DNA of 64,000 bases, taken from NCBI GenBank assembly GCA_023333565.1, contig JAJKFH010001431.1, positions 1 to 64,000 of the forward strand, read 5' to 3'. How positions within the stretch are numbered: the first letter of the stretch is position 1; each line of letters opens with the position of its first letter. The position numbers and the translations under genes were made by a program. Below are positions 1 to 11,084 of the stretch, piece after piece. The notes below the pieces were generated by a model. The model had not been told where the DNA came from, did not search any database, and saw only the letters and a program-made list of their open reading frames with translations. Source of the stretch: Puffinus mauretanicus. Taxonomy: Eukaryota; Chordata; Aves; Procellariiformes; Procellariidae.

Positions 1-323
1 AAAGGAGGTTGTAGTGAGGTGGGTGTTAGTCTCTTCTCCCAAGTAACTAGCGATAGGACAAGAGGAAATGGCCTCAAGTTGCGCCAGGGGAGGTTTAGAC
101 TGGACATTAGGAGGAATTTTTTTACTGAAAGAGTGGTCAGGCCTTGGAACAGGCTGCCCAGGGAAGTGGTAGAGTCCCCATCCCTGGAGGTATTTAAAAG
201 ACGTGTAGATGAGGCCCTTAGGGACATGGTGTAGGGGGCATGGTGTGTTGGATTGACGGTTGGACTCGATGATCTTAGAGGTCTTTTCCAACCTTACTGA
301 TTCTATGATTCTATGATTCTATG
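1..323 (+). mobile_element. CR1 LINE fragment, 3' end
   Basis: The last part of a CR1 non-LTR retrotransposon, cut by the window's left edge. An open stretch from 19 to 234 encodes the C-terminal tail of the CR1 ORF2 polyprotein, with the characteristic run [18 protein letters not shown] at about residues 43-60. Beyond its stop lies the short CR1 3' UTR, and the element ends in the diagnostic tandem octamer ATTCTATG repeated to about 323. CR1 lacks a poly(A) tail and ends in such octamers, which also fixes the orientation. The tail is well preserved, so this is one of the younger CR1 copies here. It is not an independent gene. Confidence 0.93.
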
Positions 324-3300
324 TAGTAGAGTTTTTTTGGAATTTATGTAAAAAATTTCAACTCTAGTCATAAAAGTTGAATTTCATGCATTTTTAATTT
401 CATGGAAAGCTTGAAGAGTCTATGTTATTCTTCTAATGATTGTTTGAGGGAAAAAATCTTAGAGTGAATACTATAGTTTCTTAAAGACTCTAATTTCAAA
501 AGAATTTAAATAATAAAAAAACCCATTTACTTTTAAATTTCCAAAACTTAACTCTGTTCCTGTAAACCAAATTTTGTAATTTTTGGCAAGATATATTCTA
601 TTCCCTGTTGATTAAGTTGCTTAGTTGTGTGATTTCCTGGGGCTTCCCTACATGGCTTGTTTAAGCTATTACAAGTGTTCCAACAAAATGTATTTTTATA
701 CAGCTCACTGTAAGGTTATACAATCTGCAAGCAGGAAATGCAGGCCAAATGTGCAGAGCAGGGTCTATATGCTGAAAAGCGGGGATTCCAAAAACCATCT
801 ATTACTATCATGAAAGTAATAACAGATAAGAAGCAATGGGCTGTGTTCTTGTATATAATGGACTAATATGAAAACAAAGTTTATAAATGGAGACTATATG
901 AAAATTATTTTGCTCTTATGTATGATATCAGCAGTTGGGGATAGGTCGTGAAGATAATTTCTTGCATTACATGTAGCTCCATTATACTGCAAGACATATG
1001 TAAAGGGAATATTTACTCCTTTTTTGTGTGCATTTTTTGATTTTTCCAAAGTATAATTATTCTAGAATAATTATCTCTATGTGCATACTCTCCTCCTAGG
1101 TGTGTTTCCATACAGAGTTCAGGAGAAAGAGCTTATAAGAAACAATTGTTCCATACTAATTAGTGCATATTAAATATTTTGGAAAATATCCAACTATAGA
1201 TGAGTGTTAATGATGTACCCTGCAGACTTGGTCCAGGGATTTAATTCCCCTTGCTTCAATGAAATTTCTTTCAGAACTACTGAGCCAGCTTTTAATATTT
1301 ACTAGAGTAGATAGAGTTAAGGCAATCTGCAATTTTGAATAGGATTTAATGGGGCATTCAGATGTTTATCGAACTCTCGAAAGTGTTACATTGATTGAAT
1401 TTCTTTGTAGTTGTCTTGCTCCAGAGTGAAGGGAGTCATCCCTCTACTCATTAACGCATGTGTGCGTTGCAGCAGTTGTTTCCACCAGCATCTTCCAAAA
1501 CCAGCAGTTAATCCTCCTTTCTGCAGGTATGGTTCCATGAGCAGGTAAGCTCATATAACACTTTGCTGCTGCCTAGAAGAAGTCTTGACTGTTTCTCAGT
1601 TTTTTCTCCCCTGCCCCTCATTGTGCAGCCTGTCTTCTTGCGCCATCTCTCCTGTTCATCTGACACTAGTGTAGGCTGGTTTGGCTTGCTAACCCAGCAA
1701 AAAAGTGTAATCTTTTTTCTCCTTGGTTAGTATGTATCTAGTAGCAGAGAGTGGAGAAGGAAGAAGGTCTACCTTTAAGCAGTGGTGAGATGTTAGATCA
1801 GCTCATTTCATTGTGTAGAAATACTGTGATAGCAAAGCCACTATTGAAGTTTGCACTTGACAGGGGTCCCTCAAAGAAACACTGGCAGACATGATTTCCT
1901 ACTTCAAGCATTGGAGTTAAGGCACAATGTAGGCTTTTCCATAATCACATCTAAAAATTTTTAAAAAAATATATCTATAGGATTAGTTCTTTATTAAACC
2001 CATGAAATTTATAATGAATTGTTTCTTTATCCTCTAGACGATTATTGATTCTTTTTTCTTCTTTGTAACACATTCAATTTTTACTGGGTGTTCTATTCAG
2101 GACAAAAATGTTCAAGCTGTGTGTGCATGCACTCTCTCCCCTTCTCTCTCTTTCTCACACACACACACACGCACAAAATTCTACATTCATCACATTTCTT
2201 TGGTGATATAGTTTACAGTATAATGTATACTGCATATAATATATCTGTACTGTATATTTACTCTCTGTAGTTTTCATTATCTAGTTAAATACTTCCTTTT
2301 TTATTTTTCCGTTCCTAATGCACTAGGGTACATAAACCAGTGTGTTGGAAACCATGCAATATTTTCAATGTCATTAACTAGAAGCAGGAAAAATTATTAC
2401 ATTGACATGAATTTCATTTATTTTGTACCTCTTTCCCATATTTGCTTTTTGGTGGATAAATTATTTAAAACTTGTTTTAGCTTTTTTTATTAGCAAATAA
2501 TCTCCTTCTCAGTATTTTCTATAATATTGCTATCATTTTATATCTTTTTTCTAAAAATACTTTTATCAGAAGAATTTTAATCTGTTTTTAGCTTTTACTT
2601 TTATCTCCCAGTCCTGATTGGATTTTTGGGAATAACCCCAAGTTAGCTATTCTTCCCTTTTAGCATAATAGTATTGTTATTCTTTTCCCAAGCTGTTTTT
2701 GAAAAATCACCCTGAACATTTCTAGTTCTTGTATTTTTCCAGTAAACTGTAATTTATTATTCATTAATTATAATGGTTTTAAGCTGTTTTAATAATTTTC
2801 CAGGTTTATATTGCAATAGTATTCCATTCCCTTCCTCCCTTTTTGGGTACAGAAAGCCCCATGAAGTTAATGAATCAATGAAGACGTAGGAGGAGAAGAC
2901 AAGGCACAAACCAATCATACCACAATTTTTCAAACTCGTGTGTGTGTTGGAACACCTCATTTCAGGCAGCTTCATTCATATGCTGTCCCATTGATTGCAA
3001 CAGTCAGTAATAATTACTGCAACACTGCTGATTCAGAAACAGTCATAGCTTTTTCAATGTTAGGGGAAGATTTTCTTCAAATTATTGCAACTTTCTACTG
3101 CATTTGTATTGCGGCAAAGATTTGTGGTACAGTATTTAATTTTCACAATAGTTCCTTTCTTGGCATCAAATATTCTTTACTGTCATGTTCCTGAGTTTAT
3201 TCCTTAGCATAAAACTTTACTAATATTTCCCTTCTGAATCAGTTTCTTCCTATAAGTAAAAACAAAGAAAGCCAGAGAAACGATTTCTTTGTTTTCTGAG

Positions 3301-4560
3301 ATTGCCTTGTCTATATAGCTTCTAAATCTTTGATAAATATCCATTACTGTACTATTCTTAATGGTGTTATTGCAAATTCATATCACACTATCACTAGAAG
3401 CCATAATAAAAGAACAGGATCTGGTGATGGCAATGTACAACACAATTCAAAACAAGAAGCTCAAGTTCGTTGTTTGTATCTGTTCCTTTAAAAACTTAAA
3501 TGTATCTTATGCATGTGATAGAAATATTTGAAGGTAATTATTTCACTGAAATAGAAGACTAGAGAGCATGGAGGAATATTCTGGCAGAATAGTTATGAAA
3601 AATAGCTATGGAAAAGCTACGGAAATATATGTATCTTTTAATGATAATTGGTAACATATTTCCATTTTGATGAAAAGTTTTAAGTTTTTGAGAAAAGATA
3701 ATGAATAAGAAAGGATAAGATAAGAAATGTGAAGTAGTACTTCGAATAGTTCTGAAAACTAGATTCTGTATTATGAGCCAAAATAAGATCATGCATGGAA
3801 AGGTTATCTAGTTCATCAGCTAGTGTGATGAGATTAATGCATACAGTTAAATGTAAATGACATCAGTGAAAACGGCATTTAGTCTTTGTCCTTATGCAAG
3901 ATTATGTTACTCTCATTCCATTTGTCTGCAGTTTTACTATGTCTAATCCAGTTTATAGATTGACATGCTGGATAATAACCTTTCTCTTCCAGGGTTAAAA
4001 GAGGAGACAAGTGAGAAAAAATATGAAAATATATTATTAAAGTTATTGAGGAATAATTTCTTTGTACATCACTTTTAAGCAAGCTGAATCTTTATTTGAC
4101 CAAAACTTAAAGCTATTTTGTCATTGAGCTGTAGTTATTGTTAAGATTTTAGATGTCGACAGTTTCAGTAGTTTTGAAAATAAGTTTTACGTGTCATCTA
4201 ACTGTCATTGGTCTAATTTTGGATTTTCAGAATTTGTTATGCAGTTACTCAACATGGTTTTGATCTCCACAAAACCTATAGCTTTATGAGTGCATTCTCT
4301 TCTTTGTTTTCTTACCTGCAATCTGCCGAAACTGGCAAAATCACAAAAAATGTGCATGGAGCCATATTCTTTGGTACTGGCTTTTACAATCCTATTGGCT
4401 AACTGTACCTACTTTGGTTTTTTTTTATTTTTAAAAATACATGTAAACTTCTTTGGAAATTTGTTCCAGATTCTTTAGGTAGTAGATTCTGTTGGTGATC
4501 TAAAGAAAATTGATGATTGAATGCTTTTTTTTTGTGTAGGCACTCTTGATTTTGATAATC
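324..4560. other. Intronic DNA, no gene recognised
   Basis: AT-rich unique sequence, presumably part of the upstream PACRG intron. Short open frames occur but none shows family motifs, codon bias or splice-flanked exon structure. The only ordered sequence is a short CA dinucleotide run near 2155-2175 after a CT-rich stretch. Confidence 0.6.
2139..2175. repeat. CT-rich tract followed by (CA)n microsatellite
   Basis: A pyrimidine-rich CTCTCT stretch runs into about ten CA units with one CG interruption. It is a common simple repeat, likely length-polymorphic. Confidence 0.8.
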
Positions 4561-4561
4561 C

Positions 4562-5631
4562 TGTTGTCTGCTAATGACCCTTGGGATCAGAATTGTTGTT
4601 CTGCAACCCCTGGTGGGGGTGGGGAGAGGGTGTGTGGTTCTTTCTGGATCTCAGTAAGAAAGGCCTGACAACAAAGGACATAATAAAATAGCTATTTTAA
4701 TAAGACAGAATAAAAAGATGAATATAGATAGCAAGTAAATCTTACGTCCTTTCAGATGCTGGGAACCCTTCTTTTGTGCAGCATTGAACTGACCCCCAGA
4801 CGGATTTGCCCATGGCACCCTGCACACATTATGTCTTTAGAGGTGTCGTGGTTTAACCTGGCAGGCAGCCAAATACCATGCAACCGCTCACTCACTCCCC
4901 CCACCCCCAGCGGGACGGGGAGAGAATCGGAAGGGTAAGAGTGAGAAAAACTCGTGGGTTGAGATAAAGACAGTTTAATAGAACAGAAAAAGGGAAAATA
5001 ATAATAAATAATGATAGAATATACAAAATGAGTGATGCACAATGCAATTGCTCACCACCCGCGCTGACCGACAACCAAGTAGCGATCGGTACTTCCTGGA
5101 TCACGCCTATCCTTCATATACTGAGCATGACGTCACATGGTATGGAATATCCCATTAGCCAGCTGGGCTGGCTGTCCTGACTATGTTCCCTCCCATCTTG
5201 TGTACCTAGCTCAGTCAGTAGGCACGGGAGCTGTCCTTGGACTAGAAGGGCACTTAGCAACAACTGAAAACATCAGTGTGTTATCAACATTCTCCTCATA
5301 CTAAATCCAAAACACAGCACTAGGAAGAAATTTAACCCTATCCCAGCCGAAACCAGGACAGGAGGGTTTCCTCTTCCCTCCCATACCATGGTGCCTTTTA
5401 TTTTGTGTAGCAAACAGAATCATGTATCTTCTCCTGACAGGTTGGAATGTTATCTCTGTCATAACATTCACTAGTATGCAGCACAGGCAGGCGTGGGCCA
5501 CTCCAGCGGATTCCCTTGCAGTGGCATAATCATACTAACATATGGGCTTCTCAAGCCTTAAGTACAATGCGCAATAGAGCAGACATGGCTTGCTCAAGAT
5601 CACTAATTCCTTGAATACAATGTCTTCCACA
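4562..5631 (-). mobile_element. Possible older LTR split by a younger LTR
   Basis: About 270 bases on each side of the 4844-5360 LTR differ from the surrounding AT-rich DNA: they are richer in GC and C/T tracts. Read on the minus strand the right flank begins TGTGGAAG and the left flank carries CTTATTAAAATAGC followed by a T/C-rich stretch. Together they resemble U3 and R-U5 parts of a retroviral LTR. No convincing target duplication was found at the outer edges, so the boundaries are estimates and the call is tentative. Confidence 0.3.
4844..5360 (-). mobile_element. Solo LTR of an avian ERVL-like endogenous retrovirus
   Basis: On the minus strand this 517-bp unit starts TGTCCTGGTTT and ends AAACCACGACA, the TG...CA termini of an LTR. 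It holds, in order, a CRE-like TGACGTCA (5128-5135), a decayed TATA-like TATATGAAG (5112-5120) and an ATTAAA poly(A) signal (4974-4979). The flanking pentamers are AGAGG (4839-4843) and GGAGG (5361-5365), a 5-bp target duplication with one mismatch, as expected for class III (ERVL) integration. No internal retroviral genes flank it, so it is a solo LTR left by recombination. A second copy lies at 53919-54409 on the opposite strand. Confidence 0.9.
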
Positions 5632-8600
5632 AGGCTCCCAATACATTCATCTGGCCAAATGTAGATGCATACCAAAAAATGAGGTAAGAAAAAAATGAGG
5701 TGTCAATATAACTTACAACACATACCGAGTTAGAAAAATTATCAGCTCTACCTGCCTACAGTGTGATGCAGCTCATCCTAGGGCAGACATAAATTTTTAG
5801 CAATAACTGTGCAACCAAAGTTTAGCAATACTTTATGAAATAACTGTTTAGTATATGTGAATCAGTATGATTTGGTGCCACAGATTATTCTATGTCTACT
5901 GTCTAACTCTACTCTGAATGCAGGGAATTTACCAGGAATCAATCCTGCATATTTGAAGTATAGGATCTTACTTCATTTGCTATTCTATGAAAATGTTAAA
6001 ATATTGAATTATTTGTATTGTCCTTTAAGAGGAACTAACTTAAGAATGTTATATTTGAGAAGATATATTTTATCTTAATAGTTCAAGTTTAGCAAGGCAT
6101 AAAAGCTTGCTTGCTTGCTTGCTTACTTGCTTACTTGCTTTCTCATAAAGTCATCTTTGGTCAGCTTATGTATTTACTTTACATTTATTTATGTAAATAC
6201 TCTGTATTTAGTCTGAGTGGTAGATTTATTCAGGGACAATGGAATCTCCTTGTCTTTAAATTTCAAAGCTGCCTTTTTCCTTCAAGTCCAAGAGGTTTCT
6301 CCTCTTATCCCTGAAATGATACATGAAAATTAGCCAAGTCTCAGCAGAAGTGTCTGATTCTTCTTTGCCACTAGTGCAAATAACAAAAGAAGCATTGTTA
6401 CATATAAAGACAATAATTTTTCTTGACTATAATGTTAACAACAATCACCAAAGGCATTCAAAGATTATTTTACCTTTGGTAAATGTCCAATATTCATAGT
6501 CATATATTATTAGAGCATTTCTATCATTTAATTATCTGTTCTAAGATCATACCATTTTTCATTTCTCTGTCTTTTCTAGTTTTGATAGTACCTGGGTTGT
6601 TTTGGTGTGTGCACTGTTCTATCTGAATAAGAAAATTGATAAGAAAATTGCTAGCCTCTGGTTTGTTTAAGATCTACTCTTCTGTAAGGCATCAGATTTT
6701 GTGAAGATATGTTTAAATTAGTCTGTTACTAGTCTTGTATACAAGGAATTGACATTGCACCCTAGTTACAAAAGCATCTGCCAAAATTTTTGAAGACTGA
6801 GATTTGAGAATCTTTTATGAGTCTTATCATTTTATAACTAGCTTAGATTTAGTCACCAGATCCTTCAGACTCATTCTTCGTTTTGGAAACTAGATTCTAC
6901 ATCTACATTTCAACTTGTATTTAACTTCAGTGTAGTTAACGTAACACTATACAATTTGTTCCTCTTTGTTCCTCTTTGTCAGAAATCTGTAGTGTTACAG
7001 GTTATTTCAGATTTTTAGAAAAAATCTTCCTAAGATACAGGTACCTTCTGACTTTTAAGTGTTTTATGCCCTATATCCTAACGTGGCAAAATTGCTTTTG
7101 TTTAATGATGTTCTGCTTTTTCAAGATACTTGCTGTTATGGTGACATCCTTACAAGTTTGCATTCTTTACTTTAAGCAGATCCTTTCTTAAAATGGAATG
7201 TGCCAACTGTCAGAAATACTCAAAGAACTATTCAGACAAATGGAATCCTTATGAGAAGGAAAGTTTTTCTTTCCACTTACTGATTTACATATACCTTGAC
7301 AATCTCTCTATTCTGGTTTGGTGACAGGGGAAGGCGAGAATTTTTTTTTCTTTAATTTTGTTGGGGTTTTTTTCCATTTTGACATTATTTGACAGAGTTT
7401 TTACATAATTGCAAATTATTACATAGTACAGTGTTATGTTACTTGTTGCTAAACACTAGGTGGAGAGTTAAGTCGGCATTCCAAAGAAGCTGTCTTCTGA
7501 AAAGTGTATCGTCTTATATCATGTTCAGTTCCTGTTGTATAGTCTTGTCCATGTTACACAAAAGATATCTTTTAAAAGTCTAATCTTCAAAAAGTAATGG
7601 AGAATTTGCACTAGTGTATATAACCTGCTAAAAAACTTATCTATTTTGAATTATATTCCTGTTCCTATGGCAGTATTGAAAATTAATTTCTGTATGTGAA
7701 AGAAAGATAAACATAAATATTTGAAGACATTCAGTATGTATGTTCACATATTGCACAAAAGAGCAATTATTGAAATTACTGGGCTTTCAAAATACTGGTC
7801 ATTATTATGAATATACATTTTTCTGTTTATTTTTTGAGATATTAGGACTTGATATTTCTAAAGAAGACATATCTAAGGGTTATACAATATGGCCTCTGAT
7901 ATCTGATTTGTGCCAATATCAGTTGTGATTAGTCTGATAATCTCTTATATCCTCTTTAATCCTCTCTAAGTCCCTTTATTATTGCAAACTCCAGTCTCTG
8001 ACATCAATGTTTTTATTATGCCAGTTACAATCTGAATTAATTTAGGAAATTAGTTTTTCTAACTGACTGCATGCTCTGCCTGTGCATCTTTGCAGTTTCT
8101 TTTTGTGGCAACACTGTATAATCCTCTGAAGCATCATTTGCTGAGATTTTTAAAAGTTGTGATCTCACCTGTAACTATATGATTAGTTTCTTCCTTGTGT
8201 TATTACTAGCTGGAAGTATTTTTGATTGAAAAATATAAAGCAAAAGGTGACTGATTACATAAACTTGAGATTTTAGAGCCTCATTTTTTTCAGGAATAAA
8301 GGAAATAAATCATAGCAAGTAATCTGCTCAATGGGTTTAAATCAGTTTACCTTCTACTGTTCCGAAAGGGTTTATTAGAATATCTGAATTCCCTCAATCT
8401 TATTTATTGTACTGATTTGTTGTGTAAGTATTTTCAGCAACTTGGCAATGAATTTTTAATGTGAATATTTGGTTTTATACTAAAACAGAGTTTCAATTAG
8501 GTGAGCCTTCTAAATAGTCTCTTCAATCCATCTTAGTCAACACAGTAACCACCTAGTGGAAGACCATCATTTCTTTTGAAAAAGAAAATACAATGTAGAG

Positions 8601-10650
8601 TAGAAACACTGTACTCAAGACTTCAAAGGGAAACTTAAGACTAGCTATTTCATACTGGACAATAAAATGTGAGATTGCAAGTACTTTGCCATATAAAATG
8701 CAAAATGTAATATTTGATTAGCTGAATATTTTCATTGTTTTCAATAATCACATAAATTCAAGAGATCTGCTGTTGGTCAGCTGTGTAGCAAATAGTTTTT
8801 CATTGGACTAGAGTTCTTTTTCACAGAAAGAAAGTGTCCTGGAAATGTAAATATTGTCCATGCACCTTCTTATTAGAAACCATTTCCATATAAGTTTCTA
8901 GAGAATTTGGTATGAAAATAAGGATAGCAAATTTGAGCTAAATGTTTGTAATCAGTAAAATTAAAAATCAGCAGCAGGTAAATGTATTCTTCATAGTAAG
9001 AACAGCATTAAAATTAAAATTCTTCTTAGAAGACTTTATTCTATTGAATAAATTATGAAATTTCAAAATTCCCATCAAAGTTTTCATTCCTTCTGCATCT
9101 GTCTACATCTGAGGAAATGTATTTGATGAAAGGAAAGACAGTTATGAAGTGTTCTGCTTGTTTCCTTTAGAAGCTCCATCCTTCTGAAAAAAATGCCTAA
9201 GCTGGTGAGGAAAACTTTCATTTAGTGGCACCCATTTTAGTTGGTCCTGAATTAATATAATTTTTTTAAAAATCAAAATCAATATTTATTTTTTAAAAAT
9301 ATTTCAGCTATACTCAAATTATAAATACAGACATATATTTTACCATAAAAATACTGTATATTCTGAAGAAAAATAAATGTGTGATCTGCCCTTAGCTTTT
9401 GCCTGATAGCAGAAGAAATGATTGATACTAGATTAGTTATTTATGTGTAGCTCATCTGGGTTTTTCTTCTGATCTTGTCAGTCTTAAAAGATCTATGCAT
9501 TTTATTGAGGCTAGTGATGCACTTGTAGCTTTATTACCTGTTTGAGAAGCTACAAAATATTGACACTCTTTAATAACAAATGCTTTATATTTCCTTGTGT
9601 CAGCAAATTTCCTAGATTGATACATTCTGTTTGATTGCTACAATCCTACTGCACTGTTTGTATGGTTCTAAGGCACTCATTTTTGCAAGACCTTGAAATA
9701 AACTAGTAAAGGCATTATAAATATATCTTTTTTTTTTTTACTTTAGTCATATGACTTCCTTCTGTGCTATGATTAGCTGCAGTACTTACTTTATTCTGAC
9801 TTCCATCAGTGTTATTATTAGTTGCTCTCAGTTGACAGTTCAGCTGAACTGTCAAATACTGTATTACTGAAAATGAATTCCTTCTTAAAATGTTAGTAGG
9901 TCTGATCACTAAATAATAGTTACTGCTCACCTGTCTTCCACATCTTTACTTCACAATTACCCAACTATCTTTTGTTTCTGAGATGGTGCAACTGATATAT
10001 ATCAAACTAAATTGTGAGCAATTGTTCTCAATTTCTGTTTAACTTTGAAATTGCAGTTTCTATTACAGACCTGAAGGAGAGCTTCTGTTTTGATTTTACC
10101 GGTTATACCAATTCATCTAATAAAAGATATTTGCCCTATCTGCAAACCTTATTGCTAGATTCTGTGTACACCTCAAGTCTTTATATGCATCGCTTGTATG
10201 TGTCAAGGAAAATTGAGCTGATAAAAAAATTAAATAATTGTAATAGGTTAGAAACAGAGTAATTTACTACAGATCTAAGTATCTTTACAACCATTATTTA
10301 ATGCATAATCTTCCATTTCTTCAGTTTGATTTTTTGAAATCTGCATCATAATGACTCATTAGATTTTGAAAATGATCAGGAATGAAGGGATGGGAAAGTT
10401 TTATATGGCTGAGTAGTTCATCTTTGGCAACAATAAGTTTTTTTTTTTGATCCTCAGTTAAGCAAAGAATTCATGCTTGTGCTTACCTTGCAGTAAGCTG
10501 AGTGAGTTCAAGAAGAAAAGATGGATGAAGCCTAACGTTTTACTACTAGTCTCCAGTTGTCACTCCACTGTGGTTTCAGCCGTACTTTTTACTCTTCACT
10601 GGGTTTACCTCTTCTTTAGGGCTAAGGGAAACTAGATAAAGTCTTTTTCT
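5632..10650. other. Intronic DNA, no gene recognised
   Basis: AT-rich unique sequence with long T and A runs. I see no exon, RNA gene or well-preserved repeat except the GCTT tract near 6105. Open frames here are short and give no recognisable protein. Confidence 0.6.
6105..6142. repeat. (GCTT)n tetranucleotide repeat
   Basis: Four perfect GCTT units are followed by interrupted GCTTACTT units. Simple microsatellite. Confidence 0.85.
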
Positions 10651-10662
10651 GAGATTAGAGAG

Positions 10663-11080
10663 GTTGCAGCCGCAAGATGGTGTAACTGCTGATTTCTCTC
10701 AAGGACACCGAGCTGCTGGATGTGAAGCTGGGCCAGCTGCCCCCAAGGCTGGCAGCAAGGGACTTCACCCTGTTTTGATGGGGCCATGCAGAGGTGTTGT
10801 GATAGGTACTATACAATAACTACATCACTATGAGAATGGGGACCTTGGTGGTATCACTATGGAACTTGCTGGCAGATTTGTCATCAGCTTCCGTCTGGAA
10901 CTATGATCACTTGAATCATGACCAATACAGCATGAACTTCAGAAAGTGAGAAGTACACCTGTTGAATAGGCTGCTAGAACAGTTACCCTGCTGAAGATAC
11001 CAGAACTATTCGTGTTAAAACATGTCCTGCTATTCTGACCATAATAAATTCTATGCAGTTTCCACTTAAATCTGTTTTTG
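10663..11080 (+). pseudogene. ATP5MF: Processed pseudogene of ATP synthase membrane subunit f
   Basis: The parent gene encodes the small single-pass f subunit of mitochondrial ATP synthase (Fo). Here an ATG at 10677-10679 is followed by an in-frame TAA at the third codon. The same frame then reads KDTELLDVKLGQLP, which matches the conserved N-terminal segment of the f subunit, and reaches a further stop. After frameshifts the recognisable blocks are DRYY, NNYI, RMGTLGGITMELAG and NYDHLNHDQY, spanning most of the roughly 90-residue protein in the right order and without introns. AATAAA at 11043-11048 fits the mRNA poly(A) signal. No A-tail remains, and a CR1 begins almost immediately downstream on the same strand. 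Early stop and frameshifts make it non-functional. The family assignment rests on remembered motifs of the f subunit. Confidence 0.8.
11043..11048 (+). promoter_or_regulatory. Relic AATAAA signal of the ATP5MF retrocopy
   Basis: AATAAA lies about 90 bases after the end of the recognisable coding remnant, placed as in an mRNA 3' UTR. It supports an mRNA origin of the copy but is probably inert. Confidence 0.6.
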
Positions 11081-11084
11081 CTTG

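Noticed and set aside
625..813. Open frame of 62 codons between CR1 and LTR
   Set aside because: No family motif and no splice context; of the length expected by chance in AT-rich DNA.
4752..5104. Minus- and plus-strand open frames over the first LTR
   Set aside because: They lie across LTR termini and control sequence, which do not encode protein.
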